This document shows, piece after piece, positions 19,352-28,511 of a stretch of DNA of 64,000 nucleotides (position 1 is the first letter of the stretch; the number at the start of each line of letters is the position of its first letter). A model generated the notes under the pieces. The model searched no databases. It was given only the letters and a program-made list of their open reading frames with translations, and was not told the origin of the DNA. The stretch spans positions 22,447-86,446 of the forward strand of contig NZ_JABURL010000097.1 in the NCBI RefSeq assembly GCF_014762705.1, read 5' to 3'. This DNA is from Cyclobacterium sp. Lineage in GTDB: Bacteria > Bacteroidota > Bacteroidia > Cytophagales > Cyclobacteriaceae. The position numbers and the translations under genes are program-made.

Positions 19352-20902
19352 TCATTCTTCGTTTGCTGCCTCGCGTATTTGAGGTAGGATGTCTTGTTGC
19401 TCCAGCGGGTAAGGCAGAAACCTATCTCCTTCGCTAAAGGTCCTGCCGCCATAATTCAGTTCTGAAGTGCGGTCATACCTGATCAGGTCAAAATACCTTA
19501 TCCCCCATTCCATGGCAAATTCGGCATATTTTTCATCCAATACGGCATCCAGATCCACGGAGGAAAGGTTATTCAACCCAGCCCTGGCCCTTACCAGATT
19601 TACAGCTTCTTCTGCTGACAAGACCTGACTACTGGCTCCATTGACCAGAGCTTCTGCATGCAAAAGCAGTATTTCAGCATACCGGATACAGGTGAAATTC
19701 TTGTTTTCCCCATAAGTAAACCTTCCGGGGGTCAACTGAGTGGAAGGAAGGTAATGCTTACCGCTCAGGAATTGATACCGGGGGTGATTGTTAAACACAT
19801 CTCCGTCGGGACTTACATTGGAAACCCAATCCGGTAAATTTTCATAGGCGGCATCAGATTGAATTTCAGCTATTCCGTCTGGGGTAAATAATACAGAAGT
19901 GGTAAGACGCTCCTGTTCATTTCTGTCCAGCATAAACTTAACGTATTTATTGGAGGGTTCGAAAAACCCCCAACCTCCCCCTGCTCCAGAAACGGCAGGT
20001 GTCCAGCTGGCGGGGCCGAAAAAATCCCAGAGGTAGCGGGTACGTGTTCCGCTGGCCTGACCAAAATCAGAATATTGCAACTCCAGCAAATTTTCATCAT
20101 TCAGCTTTCCGGAAATTTTAAAAAGCTGATAAAAATCCGGTTCCAGGGTAAATAAGTCACTCCCGATGATTTCCTCCGTAGCAGCTACCACTGCAGTGTG
20201 GTTGTTCAGCTCCATATTGGCCCTGGCCTTAACGGCCAATGCTGTGTAGCGGGTCACCCCTCCCCTTACCTCAGACCTTTGGTTGGGACGAACACTTGGT
20301 AAATCCGGGATAGCCGCATCCATTTCCATGGAAATGTGTTGCATTACGGTTTGAAAATCGGACAACTCCACATTAAACAAATGGCTTGGCTCGGACGCAT
20401 TGGGTATAAGCACTGATCCCCAGAGTTTGGCCAGATACATCAATTCAAAAGCTCTCATGACCCTGATTTCTGCAATGTATTGCCTCGCATTGGCTTCATT
20501 GGCACCGGCCTCCCTGTACTTTTCGATTTCTTCCATGGCACCATGCCAGTACAGAAGATCAGAATACAAATTGAGCCAGGTGGAATTGTACATCCAAAAA
20601 TTCCTGTCATACCGAAACTCGTCCGTTTCTGTTAGGGGAAACTGATCCCCAGCCGCATTAACGTCATCGCCCCGAACACTTATTAAGGGAAAAGTTTCCC
20701 ATTGCAAACTATACAATTCGCCATAAGCGCCGTACAAAAGCAAAACCATGTTTTCAGATTGAGAATAATCTGTATCTTCAGCAATGAACTCATTTTCCAA
20801 TGGCTCATCCAGCACATCAGTACAAGCCGGTCCCATGAGGATTGCTGAAAAGACCAGAAACAGCACGAAAATATATTTATAGGTATTCATCTTCATCTTC
20901 AT
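19352..20902 (-). CDS. SusD/RagB-family nutrient-binding lipoprotein
   Basis: 516 residues with a lipoprotein signal (LMGPACTDVLDEPLENEF). TPR-like helices and the C-terminal RagB/SusD landmarks are present (CIRYAEILLLHAEALV, then AVNLVRARAGLNNL, FAMEWGIRYFDLIRYDR). It forms the lid of the SusC transporter and binds glycan at the cell surface. The ATG directly abuts the SusC stop codon; in-frame ATGs at 20896 and 20890 are also possible. It precedes the LamG lipoprotein by 25 bp. The neighbouring GH144 genes suggest beta-1,2-glucan as the ligand (inference). Confidence 0.95.
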   Translation of the reverse strand: MKMKMNTYKYIFVLFLVFSAILMGPACTDVLDEPLENEFIAEDTDYSQSENMVLLLYGAYGELYSLQWETFPLISVRGDDVNAAGDQFPLTETDEFRYDRNFWMYNSTWLNLYSDLLYWHGAMEEIEKYREAGANEANARQYIAEIRVMRAFELMYLAKLWGSVLIPNASEPSHLFNVELSDFQTVMQHISMEMDAAIPDLPSVRPNQRSEVRGGVTRYTALAVKARANMELNNHTAVVAATEEIIGSDLFTLEPDFYQLFKISGKLNDENLLELQYSDFGQASGTRTRYLWDFFGPASWTPAVSGAGGGWGFFEPSNKYVKFMLDRNEQERLTTSVLFTPDGIAEIQSDAAYENLPDWVSNVSPDGDVFNNHPRYQFLSGKHYLPSTQLTPGRFTYGENKNFTCIRYAEILLLHAEALVNGASSQVLSAEEAVNLVRARAGLNNLSSVDLDAVLDEKYAEFAMEWGIRYFDLIRYDRTSELNYGGRTFSEGDRFLPYPLEQQDILPQIREAANEE

Positions 20903-23900
20903 TTAAAGTTTAATATTCAGACCAACGGTATAGATGGCCGGGATAGGGTATACCTGCCGGTCAATACCATTTGCCACTTCGGGATTAAAACCGTTGTAAT
21001 TAAACATCGTTAAGGGCCGCTCTGCAGTAAGGGTGAATCTGGTCTCAGGCATTGTAGTACCGAAAACCTCTTTATCCGCAAGGGTATAGGAAAGCCGTAC
21101 ATTTTGAATCCTGAAATAGGAACCGTCTTCCACAAAATAATTGCTCAGATTTTGGTTCCAGCCCTTTCGCAAGCCTGCGGCTGAGGGGTAGCGATTGGAT
21201 GTACCCTCGCCTCTCCAGAGGTTATTGGCAAGTTCGGCATCCAAATTGGTATCATTGGTGAAAATGATTTCTCCCCGTTTCCGGTTTAGGATTTTATAGC
21301 CGGATTGCCCTTGAAAGAGGGCTGAAAAATCCAGGTTTCTATAACGGAACCCGGCATTAAAACCATAAGTCAGACTGGGCAAAAAAGATCCCAGTACCAC
21401 CCGGTCCTGGTCATTGACTATACCGTCCTCGTTTTGATCCCTGAAAATCAAATCGCCAGGCTGCAGGTTATTGTCGTTGATAAATTCCTGCGTGTAACCG
21501 TAGGAATTTATTTGTTCCTGAGATTGAAAGACCCCATCCGTCTCATATCCGAAGAAAGCCTGGTAGGGTTGACCAATAATGGACCTTTGTCTGAACTCTG
21601 CTGAGCCTGCATCCAGGCCTTCTGCCCCGCCCAATCCCAGAACGATGTTTTTAAGCGTTCCAAAATTCCCACCAAAATAATAGGAGAAATTGGTAGTCAG
21701 GTTATCCTCCCAATTGGCCGCCACTTCCAGGCCCTGATTCCGGATTTCACCCACACTTCTCCTTTCGCTGGCACGGATTACCGGAGGGATAATGCTCACC
21801 GCAAGGTTTCGTGTATCTCTGATAAAATAGTCCGCTTCTATAGAAAGTCTTTCCCTGAACATACGGGCATTCAGACCAAAATTTCTTTCTACCGTTGTTT
21901 CCCACTGCTCTATCAAATCAAAGGTTGGATCCAACCGCCGACCAATGACCAATACTCCATCAATGGCAGCATTATTTTCCACCAGAACCGGGGCGCCTAC
22001 GGATGGGCTGATACCATCATTACCCAATTCACCCCATGATCCGCGAAGTTTTAAGAAATTAATCGCATCTACATTAAAGAAGGCTTCTTCTGTAAGCACC
22101 CATCCTGCACCAATAGTGGCAAAATTACCCCATTTGTTTTGGAATTTATTGTTTCCATCGCGCCGGAAAGTACCATACAAGAGATAGCGGTCATCGTAAT
22201 TATAGGCCACACGGGAAAAGTAAGACTGAAAAAACAAACGTGATCCTCCATCACCAATACCATTGAGGTCAAAATCAGTCGCATTATTCAGGTACCAGAA
22301 CTGTTCCTGGTCCCTGTCCGGATTGGGATTGATATTTTCCCCCCTGGCAAACAAAGCTTCATTGGTTTCGCTCCTGTAGGATTGTCCCAAAACGACCGTC
22401 AGGTTATGCCCGTCAAAATTGTTTTGGTAAGTAAGGAAATTATCCCAAATCTGATCATAACGGTTGAAGGTTCTCCTGTTGATGGACGATTGCCGCTCAG
22501 TTACCCCATCGTTATAGGCAAAGCCAACGTTTCTGCTGGTTACGGTTTCCAGGTTGTAATTATAAGAAGTCTTGAAGGTCAGGTTATTGGGAATAATTTC
22601 CAACTCAGCATAAAAGTTACCCAGAATTTTCGCAATCTTGTTTTTGTTGTCAGAATATAAAAGGCTGTAAAAGGGATTTTGATTGCCCCTATATCCGATT
22701 TGCTGGGCATTAGAGAGTTGATAGGGCTGGGCATTTTCGTTTTGCTCATCATACACCGGAATGATGGGTACCGCAAAATAAGATCTGAACCAAGCCCCAT
22801 TGTCCCCATTGTACTGCTCTCCTGTACTGACATTCAGGTTACCACCTACACTGATCCAATCCTTAAGATCAGCATCCAATTTTACCCTGAAGTTCATCCG
22901 CTTATAGCTGTTACGGGTATCTTTCATCAGGCCCTGCTGGTCGAAATAACTACCTCCCACGGAGTATCGGGTCCTTTCACTCCCTCCATTGATAGAAAGG
23001 GTGTGGTTTTGAATGGTAGCTGGCTGCATCATTTCAGCATACCAATCTGTATTCACATCCGGCAAACTGGGATCAATGCGGCTTCTTCCATACCGCTGAA
23101 TGGCATTTTGAACAAAAGCAATATCCGGGGCAGATCCTGTCTCGTTGATGTACCCGACAAACTGTTGGGTATTGGCCATTTTTAAAATATTTTGCGGGTT
23201 TTGAATCCCATAATAACCATCATAGACAATTTCCGGCTCCTGATTGTAGCTGCCGGACTTGGTTTCTATGACCACTACACCGTTTGCAGCCCTTACCCCG
23301 TAAATGGCAGATGCGGATGCATCTTTTAAGACGGATATGGTTTCAATATCGTTTGGATTGAGAAAATCAATATTATCGAAAAACATGCCATCTACCACAT
23401 AAAGGGGAGCTGCTCCACCTTCGAAAGAACCAACACCTCTCACACGGACGGTAGGAGAAGCACCGGGGGCCCCGTTGCTGACGATTTGTACCCCGGCCAC
23501 ACGGCCCTGAAGCGCTTGCATGGCTTGAGAATTAGGCGTTTTGATGATATCATCAGATTTTACAGTGGTAATGGCAGAAGTAAGGTCCTTTTCCCTTTGG
23601 GTACCGTACCCAACTACCACAACCTCCTCGAGATTTTGCGAGTCTTCAGAAAACACCACATTAATTTGGCTCCGGCCATTGACATTCACTTCCTGGGTTT
23701 CAAAACCTATAAAAGAAAAAACCAGTGTCGCCTCGGAGGAGCTGACCGTTAATTCATAATTACCGTCCATGTCGGATACGGTTCCGTTGCTGGTGTTTTT
23801 TTCGAGAATATTCACTCCCGGAACCGATTCTCCTGTAGGATCAGTAATATTTCCAGATACAGAAATTTGTTGGGCGAAGGCACTTGAGCCAGCCAGGCTT

Positions 23901-23992
23901 ATCATCCACAGAAAAAAGCCCAGGCTCCATCCCAATTTTGTTGGAATTTTGGGTTTAAAATATCCCTTGCTGTAAGTAAAAGGAATTTTCAT
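20903..23992 (-). CDS. SusC/RagA-family TonB-linked outer-membrane transporter
   Basis: 1029 residues. Signal peptide to about residue 40 (AGSSAFAQ), carboxypeptidase-regulatory-like domain (about 43-120: VSGNITDPTGESVPGVNI), plug (LEEVVVVGYGTQREKDLTSA through SVLKDASASAIYGVRAANGVV) and a large barrel. It imports oligosaccharides with TonB energy. It has no N-terminal STN domain, so it is not expected to signal to a FecR anti-sigma factor; none is adjacent. Instead a membrane sensor with a transposase-like DNA-binding end lies 301 bp upstream. It forms one transcription unit with SusD and the LamG gene. Confidence 0.96.
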   Translation of the reverse strand: MKIPFTYSKGYFKPKIPTKLGWSLGFFLWMISLAGSSAFAQQISVSGNITDPTGESVPGVNILEKNTSNGTVSDMDGNYELTVSSSEATLVFSFIGFETQEVNVNGRSQINVVFSEDSQNLEEVVVVGYGTQREKDLTSAITTVKSDDIIKTPNSQAMQALQGRVAGVQIVSNGAPGASPTVRVRGVGSFEGGAAPLYVVDGMFFDNIDFLNPNDIETISVLKDASASAIYGVRAANGVVVIETKSGSYNQEPEIVYDGYYGIQNPQNILKMANTQQFVGYINETGSAPDIAFVQNAIQRYGRSRIDPSLPDVNTDWYAEMMQPATIQNHTLSINGGSERTRYSVGGSYFDQQGLMKDTRNSYKRMNFRVKLDADLKDWISVGGNLNVSTGEQYNGDNGAWFRSYFAVPIIPVYDEQNENAQPYQLSNAQQIGYRGNQNPFYSLLYSDNKNKIAKILGNFYAELEIIPNNLTFKTSYNYNLETVTSRNVGFAYNDGVTERQSSINRRTFNRYDQIWDNFLTYQNNFDGHNLTVVLGQSYRSETNEALFARGENINPNPDRDQEQFWYLNNATDFDLNGIGDGGSRLFFQSYFSRVAYNYDDRYLLYGTFRRDGNNKFQNKWGNFATIGAGWVLTEEAFFNVDAINFLKLRGSWGELGNDGISPSVGAPVLVENNAAIDGVLVIGRRLDPTFDLIEQWETTVERNFGLNARMFRERLSIEADYFIRDTRNLAVSIIPPVIRASERRSVGEIRNQGLEVAANWEDNLTTNFSYYFGGNFGTLKNIVLGLGGAEGLDAGSAEFRQRSIIGQPYQAFFGYETDGVFQSQEQINSYGYTQEFINDNNLQPGDLIFRDQNEDGIVNDQDRVVLGSFLPSLTYGFNAGFRYRNLDFSALFQGQSGYKILNRKRGEIIFTNDTNLDAELANNLWRGEGTSNRYPSAAGLRKGWNQNLSNYFVEDGSYFRIQNVRLSYTLADKEVFGTTMPETRFTLTAERPLTMFNYNGFNPEVANGIDRQVYPIPAIYTVGLNIKL

Positions 23993-24293
23993 ACATCAGT
24001 TAAGTTAGGTAGTAATTAATAATTTAATCGGAAATCTGACTATTGGTATTTCCTCCGAAAAGGTAATCTAAAGACTTAAAAACATCTGAATCCCACTAAA
24101 AAATATTGGAAATGCTGTCCTCAAAAATGGGAAAAATTAACCGTTATTTTCCAGATTAATAACATAAGAATCATTGTTAATTTGATTTAAACAGGATTTT
24201 TAAAAATAAATATCCAATGTACTTATCAAACTTTTATATACCTACCCAAATGGGTGTCAAAAAATTTTATTCGAAATATTCTAATTAAAAATA
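23993..24293. other. AT-rich regulatory region between sensor gene and susC
   Basis: About 300 bp, very AT-rich, with no open frame of interest. It is the likely promoter/leader of the SusC-SusD-LamG operon and would be the first place to look for a binding site of the sensor encoded just upstream. Only short inverted repeats are visible (for example GTTATT and AATAAC around 24,143-24,163); I could not define an operator. Confidence 0.5.
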
Positions 24294-26195
24294 TCAGGTA
24301 GATAAGGGTTGCAAAAGTATCAGTTCCTCCCAACTCAAACTACCCTCTTCAACTGCTTGCATTTTTTGATTTACCTTCTTCCGAAAAGCCCAAATTGTAT
24401 TCCGGCCTAAATCAAGTACTTCTGACAATTCATCAAGGGTCATCTTGTCCTTTACTGCCAGGGAAGCATAAAGGATATAAAATGCCTTTTCAAGAGGGAA
24501 TTTAATACCATGAAAAATCGTACCAGCTGTTGCGGAATCAATGTGTCCGCAATGGGTGCATCTCCGTGAAAACCATTTTGGGCCTTTTCCGAATTTGGTT
24601 TTGCCGCATTGTCTGCACGAAAAACCTTTTCCCCATTTGAGGTCTTCCAAATACCGGTAACAGGCCGATTGATCTGGGAAAATATTGGCGAATTCTTCCC
24701 GGGAAAGGGATTGCTGAGAAATTCGTGCCTTGTAAGAATCCCTGATGGAACTTTTTAATTTCCAATTGTCTTTGTCCAGTAGGGCATTTATTCTTTTGAT
24801 CTCCCTATCCTTATCCTGCAATTGCCGGTTATAATGTTCGAGTAAACGGTTTTTTTCCTCCAATTCGGTAGTTCTGTCCTTTACCTTTGTTTCCAATTCC
24901 AGGTTTACCCTCTCCTTCAAGGCTATATTTTCTTTGTATTGATTCAAGGAACGCTTTAATGCTTTATCCCGTATTTCTTTCATAATTCGGATCCTGTCTC
25001 CCAGAGCAAAAGACAACAAGACCATCTCAACCAAAAAAGCAAAATGAAGGCTATAGTAAACGATGATATGGTGTGGTATAATGGCGTAACTTGCCAGGAC
25101 TTTTACCAATACTCCAGAAAACAAAACACCGTAGGCCATCACAAAAAATCGCGCTGCCTGAAAATTCCTTGACAACAAAAAAATGCCGGTAGAAAATATC
25201 AGTAGGAAAGGAATCAGATCAAAAAAGGAAATTTCAAAATAGGATTTATCAATCAACAGGCCTGTCATGAAAATCATGGATTTGAAAAACAATGAAAACC
25301 AAAGCAAATAATGAAAGGTTTTAGCCCTTCTACGGGTGTTTAAAAAGCGGATGGTAAACAGGACTGCCCAAAAAACAATAAAAAAACTAAATACACCATT
25401 CACAATAAAGTTCAATTCCGGCACCTGGGGCCAAAAATATTGGAAACCTATCCCATCCAAACTCATGGCGTAAAATCCCACGCTCAGCAAGTATAAAATA
25501 TAATAGATATATTTCATTTCCCTTACGGCCAGAAAAATAAGGAAATTGTAAAAGGCAATGATGAGAATCATGCCATAAAACAATCCATATAGAAAATATT
25601 CACTAAGGGCATAATGAATAAACCGGTGAAGTGAACGAACCGCGATGCGGACATCGGCCTTCTGCGTGGAATTGATCTTAAAGTAAAAATTTTCAATTCT
25701 ATCTAACTGGTTAGGGATTTCAAGTTGAAAATTTTTATGGTAGAAAAGTCGGTTGTTAAAGGGGAGGTCGTCCCCCATCAATCGCCGTTGATACATCCCG
25801 TTTTCATCCGGAAAATAGGCTTCTATCTTATCTATACTTTGATCATAAAACTCCAGCAACCACTTTTTTTCGCTATCTGGAAAATTGGCTATAGAGAGTT
25901 TAACCCAATAAGTATGACTGGTATTGAAATCATTTTTACTGAAATTTGCATCGATTTTAAAATATTGCTGGAACTCCTCTTTGATGATGTCTTCAAATAC
26001 CAGGGTGCCGGTTGTATCTTCAAAAAATTCAAGCTGATCTATGGCATATATTCTCTCATTCCAGTTGTCATCTATGGCTAATGTTGCCTCCCCTGAAATG
26101 CGCTGACTAATCCCGGATTCAGGAAATAGGAAAAAAAACATGAGGAGACAAATTTTCACAAAGAAAACCCTCCACAAAATAAATTGCCTGTTCAT
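24294..26195 (-). CDS. 7TMR-DISM membrane sensor fused to an IS1595-transposase-type zinc ribbon and HTH
   Basis: 633 residues. Order: signal/anchor (1-30); periplasmic beta-sandwich like 7TMR-DISMED2 (about 35-185); seven transmembrane helices of the 7TMR-DISM type (about 198-400); charged coiled coil (405-480); then a cytoplasmic C-terminal part matching the N-terminal DNA-binding region of IS1595-family transposases. That part has FANIFPDQSACYRYLEDLKW, a four-cysteine zinc ribbon (Cys527, Cys530, Cys546, Cys549), the GTIFHGIKFPLEKAFYILY stretch, and a helix-turn-helix TLDELSEVLDLGRNTIWAFR (586-605). No DDE catalytic domain follows. I infer a one-component sensor that binds DNA from the membrane. 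It lies upstream of susC in the same direction, with about 300 bp between, and is probably its regulator. Confidence 0.87.
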   Translation of the reverse strand: MNRQFILWRVFFVKICLLMFFFLFPESGISQRISGEATLAIDDNWNERIYAIDQLEFFEDTTGTLVFEDIIKEEFQQYFKIDANFSKNDFNTSHTYWVKLSIANFPDSEKKWLLEFYDQSIDKIEAYFPDENGMYQRRLMGDDLPFNNRLFYHKNFQLEIPNQLDRIENFYFKINSTQKADVRIAVRSLHRFIHYALSEYFLYGLFYGMILIIAFYNFLIFLAVREMKYIYYILYLLSVGFYAMSLDGIGFQYFWPQVPELNFIVNGVFSFFIVFWAVLFTIRFLNTRRRAKTFHYLLWFSLFFKSMIFMTGLLIDKSYFEISFFDLIPFLLIFSTGIFLLSRNFQAARFFVMAYGVLFSGVLVKVLASYAIIPHHIIVYYSLHFAFLVEMVLLSFALGDRIRIMKEIRDKALKRSLNQYKENIALKERVNLELETKVKDRTTELEEKNRLLEHYNRQLQDKDREIKRINALLDKDNWKLKSSIRDSYKARISQQSLSREEFANIFPDQSACYRYLEDLKWGKGFSCRQCGKTKFGKGPKWFSRRCTHCGHIDSATAGTIFHGIKFPLEKAFYILYASLAVKDKMTLDELSEVLDLGRNTIWAFRKKVNQKMQAVEEGSLSWEELILLQPLST

Positions 26196-26303
26196 ACCAG
26201 CACCTCTTTCTCAATTAACCAAATCCAGCTAAAAATCGGTTCCAATTTTAGAAACCAACTAAAAAAGAATAAAATTCATGCCAGCAATTGTCCCAAAGCC
26301 TAA

Positions 26304-27737
26304 TTACCGTAAAATCCACCTGCTAAACCAATCATTTCGCCATCTCCTGGGTTTTACCTGCTCCTCGTCCATTTCGTAAGGAAGTACCCAGACCTGGCCT
26401 GCACTGTTGCCAAAATAAAGTTGGCTTTTACTGAATTCATTTGGATTTCCATCCGCCCAGAAATAATAAAAAGGATCCTGACCATCAACTACTTTTCTGA
26501 TGTAGTTATGGTTTCTTTGGCTCCCCCTGGTTAAAGTTTTTGATTTAACCCACTTGCCTCCACCATCATTGCTGTTCCACATTTCTACCTCTCCACCAGC
26601 TCCCCATTCCTGTGGGCTGTCAGTCGTTGGACCAATTACCATCCAGTCATCCCCTGCCACCCAAAGACTTCCCATGTCATAGTTTTGATCCGATTCGGTA
26701 ATGACATGGTCTTCCCATGAATTACCGTTCCAATGAACCACATGCCACTTCCTGCTCCCATTTTCAGGACCGGGTTGATGCCCTATTCCTTCCACATACA
26801 AAGCAATAGGATTACCTTCGGAATCAAAATTCACATCCTTTAAATACACATTCCTTTTTTGGCTGAAATACTCCATTACCAGCCCGGAGGAAGTCAAATT
26901 CACTACCGGAATTGCTACTTTGTTTCCTTGCACATCAGTCCATGTTTCTCCAAAATCAGTGGTTTGAAAATAGTATAAATTGGTTCTGAGGTCTACATTT
27001 CCATTGGGATGCCAATTGCAGAAGAAACCAATTTTATTACCGCTTTGACCACTAATCTGGTAATGCCCGCTATTGTCGTCACCATTTCTTTTTATGGCTA
27101 CCAACTTTTGATCAGGAGACCAATTCATTCCATCGGCACTTGTTTCAAAATACAGCTCCCTAATGCCCGTATATTTGGTGAATAAATTGAGAAACCCCAT
27201 TTCCGGAATATATTTGGGCTGAGGATAGGTCATTTCTTCCTCCGAAATCAGGTCAAAAGCATCAATTTTGTAGGGTTCCCTGCTTTTGTATTTAAAGCCC
27301 ATCCTTCTTCTCCCTCTACCACTTACAAAAACCCATATATGACCCTCACTATCTAGTGACAGGCTGGGGTTGTCATGGGGATCATCCACCCCCATTTTAT
27401 CATGAACGATCACAGGTTTGCTCACCATTCCTGTTTCATGATCAAACATGCCTACCATACACAAAAGGTGTTTCTCACTTTCAGACCTGGTGCCCCCGTA
27501 TACAAAAAAAGTCCGGTTGACCTCCGGCGCATGGATGGCAAGGGGAATATGCTTTGCAGTGTAAGTACCCAGGCCACCTGAGTATTTGTCTCCATAGGTG
27601 GAAAATTGACCCAGAGTAAACCAAATACCTTTGTACCCATCAACAGTGGGGAATTTCTCCTGAGCAACCAATGGTTGCCCAAAAGAAAACAAAATAAAAA
27701 ATAAGTTGGAAAGGATAAATTGGGTATGTCGCTTCAT
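26304..27737 (-). CDS. Secreted BNR-4 repeat beta-propeller protein
   Basis: 477 residues with a signal peptide (cleavage near LVAQ, residue 25). The body resembles the BNR_4 family (PF15892): GYKGIWFTLGQ start, DDPHDNPSLSLDSEGHIWVFVSGRGR with the Asp-box-like turn, YYFQTTDFGETWTDVQG, and WNSNDGGGKWVKSKTLTRG. This fold is a seven-bladed propeller also used by ulvan lyases and sialidase-like enzymes, so the protein may be a lyase or hydrolase of an acidic glycan; which one cannot be read from sequence. It lies between the response regulator and the sensor gene, all minus strand. Confidence 0.8.
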   Translation of the reverse strand: MKRHTQFILSNLFFILFSFGQPLVAQEKFPTVDGYKGIWFTLGQFSTYGDKYSGGLGTYTAKHIPLAIHAPEVNRTFFVYGGTRSESEKHLLCMVGMFDHETGMVSKPVIVHDKMGVDDPHDNPSLSLDSEGHIWVFVSGRGRRRMGFKYKSREPYKIDAFDLISEEEMTYPQPKYIPEMGFLNLFTKYTGIRELYFETSADGMNWSPDQKLVAIKRNGDDNSGHYQISGQSGNKIGFFCNWHPNGNVDLRTNLYYFQTTDFGETWTDVQGNKVAIPVVNLTSSGLVMEYFSQKRNVYLKDVNFDSEGNPIALYVEGIGHQPGPENGSRKWHVVHWNGNSWEDHVITESDQNYDMGSLWVAGDDWMVIGPTTDSPQEWGAGGEVEMWNSNDGGGKWVKSKTLTRGSQRNHNYIRKVVDGQDPFYYFWADGNPNEFSKSQLYFGNSAGQVWVLPYEMDEEQVKPRRWRNDWFSRWILR

Positions 27738-27759
27738 GAGTTATTTTTTCAGTGAAGCA

Positions 27760-27767
27760 CAAAAATA
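27760..27767 (-). promoter_or_regulatory. Possible -7 promoter element for the BNR-4 gene
   Basis: On the minus strand the octamer reads TATTTTTG, matching TAnnTTTG. It is 22 bp before the ATG, leaving a leader of roughly 16 nt. No clear TTTG -33 box is seen, so this is a motif match only. Confidence 0.28.
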
Positions 27768-27823
27768 AATAAATTGTTGGATAATAATATCAGTTCATTT
27801 GAACCAGAAATTGGCAACCAGAC

Positions 27824-28204
27824 TTATAATTTGAATTTTTCTTTAAATTGACTGAAATCCTGAATACTGAATGGTTTTACCCAAAAATCAACCACTCGTT
27901 TATATTTATTAGCTTTGCGTTTGTCTGCAGCTTCAATGGAAGAAGTAATGATGATCACCTCAATGTTTTGAGAAAGGTTCATGGCATCCAAAGTGTCCAA
28001 AACATCCCATCCTGATAAACCAGGCATATTGATGTCTAGAAACATGAGATAATCCTCATCAGGTAATGCATTGTCCGCAAGAAAACCTACAAGATCCTCT
28101 CCATTGTTGAAAGAGGTCACCTCATGGGTTATCCCGGCCTTTTCCATCAGTTTCTTCTGCAACAAGATAACAATGGGATCATCATCTACCAATAATATTT
28201 TCAC
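27824..28204 (-). CDS. Single-domain response regulator (CheY-like)
   Basis: 126 residues, only a receiver domain. Acidic pocket Asp7-Asp9 (LVDDDP), phospho-acceptor Asp57 (FLDINMPG), the Thr in IIITSS and the Lys in WVKPFS are all present. It has no output domain, so it must act by protein contact or as a phosphate relay. No histidine kinase is next to it. A 307-bp upstream gap suggests its own promoter. Members of this subfamily are common orphans in Bacteroidota. Confidence 0.92.
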   Translation of the reverse strand: MKILLVDDDPIVILLQKKLMEKAGITHEVTSFNNGEDLVGFLADNALPDEDYLMFLDINMPGLSGWDVLDTLDAMNLSQNIEVIIITSSIEAADKRKANKYKRVVDFWVKPFSIQDFSQFKEKFKL

Positions 28205-28511
28205 TTTTAACCATTTAGCTTTAATATCTTTAACTTAAAAAGAGCAATAAATACAATTTAACATGCTGAAAGGGCAATTGAAACAAAACAATTATTTGAC
28301 ATACATATTTATATATTTAAAATACATTTTTTCAAATGTAAAACAAGTAAAAGGATTTAAAAATTAATTGCGCTAATATTTTCCGGAAATTTCTCCAAAT
28401 CCATTTTATATGATATAAAATATTTATATGTTAATAAAAAAAGCCATTAACCGGAAGTTAATGGCTTTGCTAAATACTTTCATAACCTTAAAAGTGGGTA
28501 AAGAACGATAA
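28205..28511. other. AT-rich intergenic region containing an operon terminator
   Basis: About 307 bp between the response regulator and the enolase-superfamily gene. Its right end holds the intrinsic terminator of the long sulfatase operon (28,436-28,467). The rest is very AT-rich and probably contains the response-regulator promoter; no gene is seen. Confidence 0.6.
28436..28467 (-). terminator. Intrinsic terminator of the sulfatase/FGE operon
   Basis: Perfect 11-bp stem AAGCCATTAAC (28,441-28,451) / GTTAATGGCTT (28,457-28,467), 5-nt loop, and on the minus strand a T7 run (A7 at 28,436-28,442 on the plus strand). It lies 45 bp beyond the stop of the last operon gene. Confidence 0.88.

Noticed and set aside
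19327..19452. Longer N-terminus for the LamG protein
   Set aside because: This part overlaps the end of the SusD gene and precedes a perfect lipoprotein signal at 19,326; it is a read-through of the frame.
24294..24930. IS1595 insertion-sequence remnant next to susC
   Set aside because: The transposase-like part is in one continuous frame with the sensor, has all four zinc Cys and the HTH, and lacks a DDE domain or terminal inverted repeats. A domesticated fusion fits better than a broken insertion.
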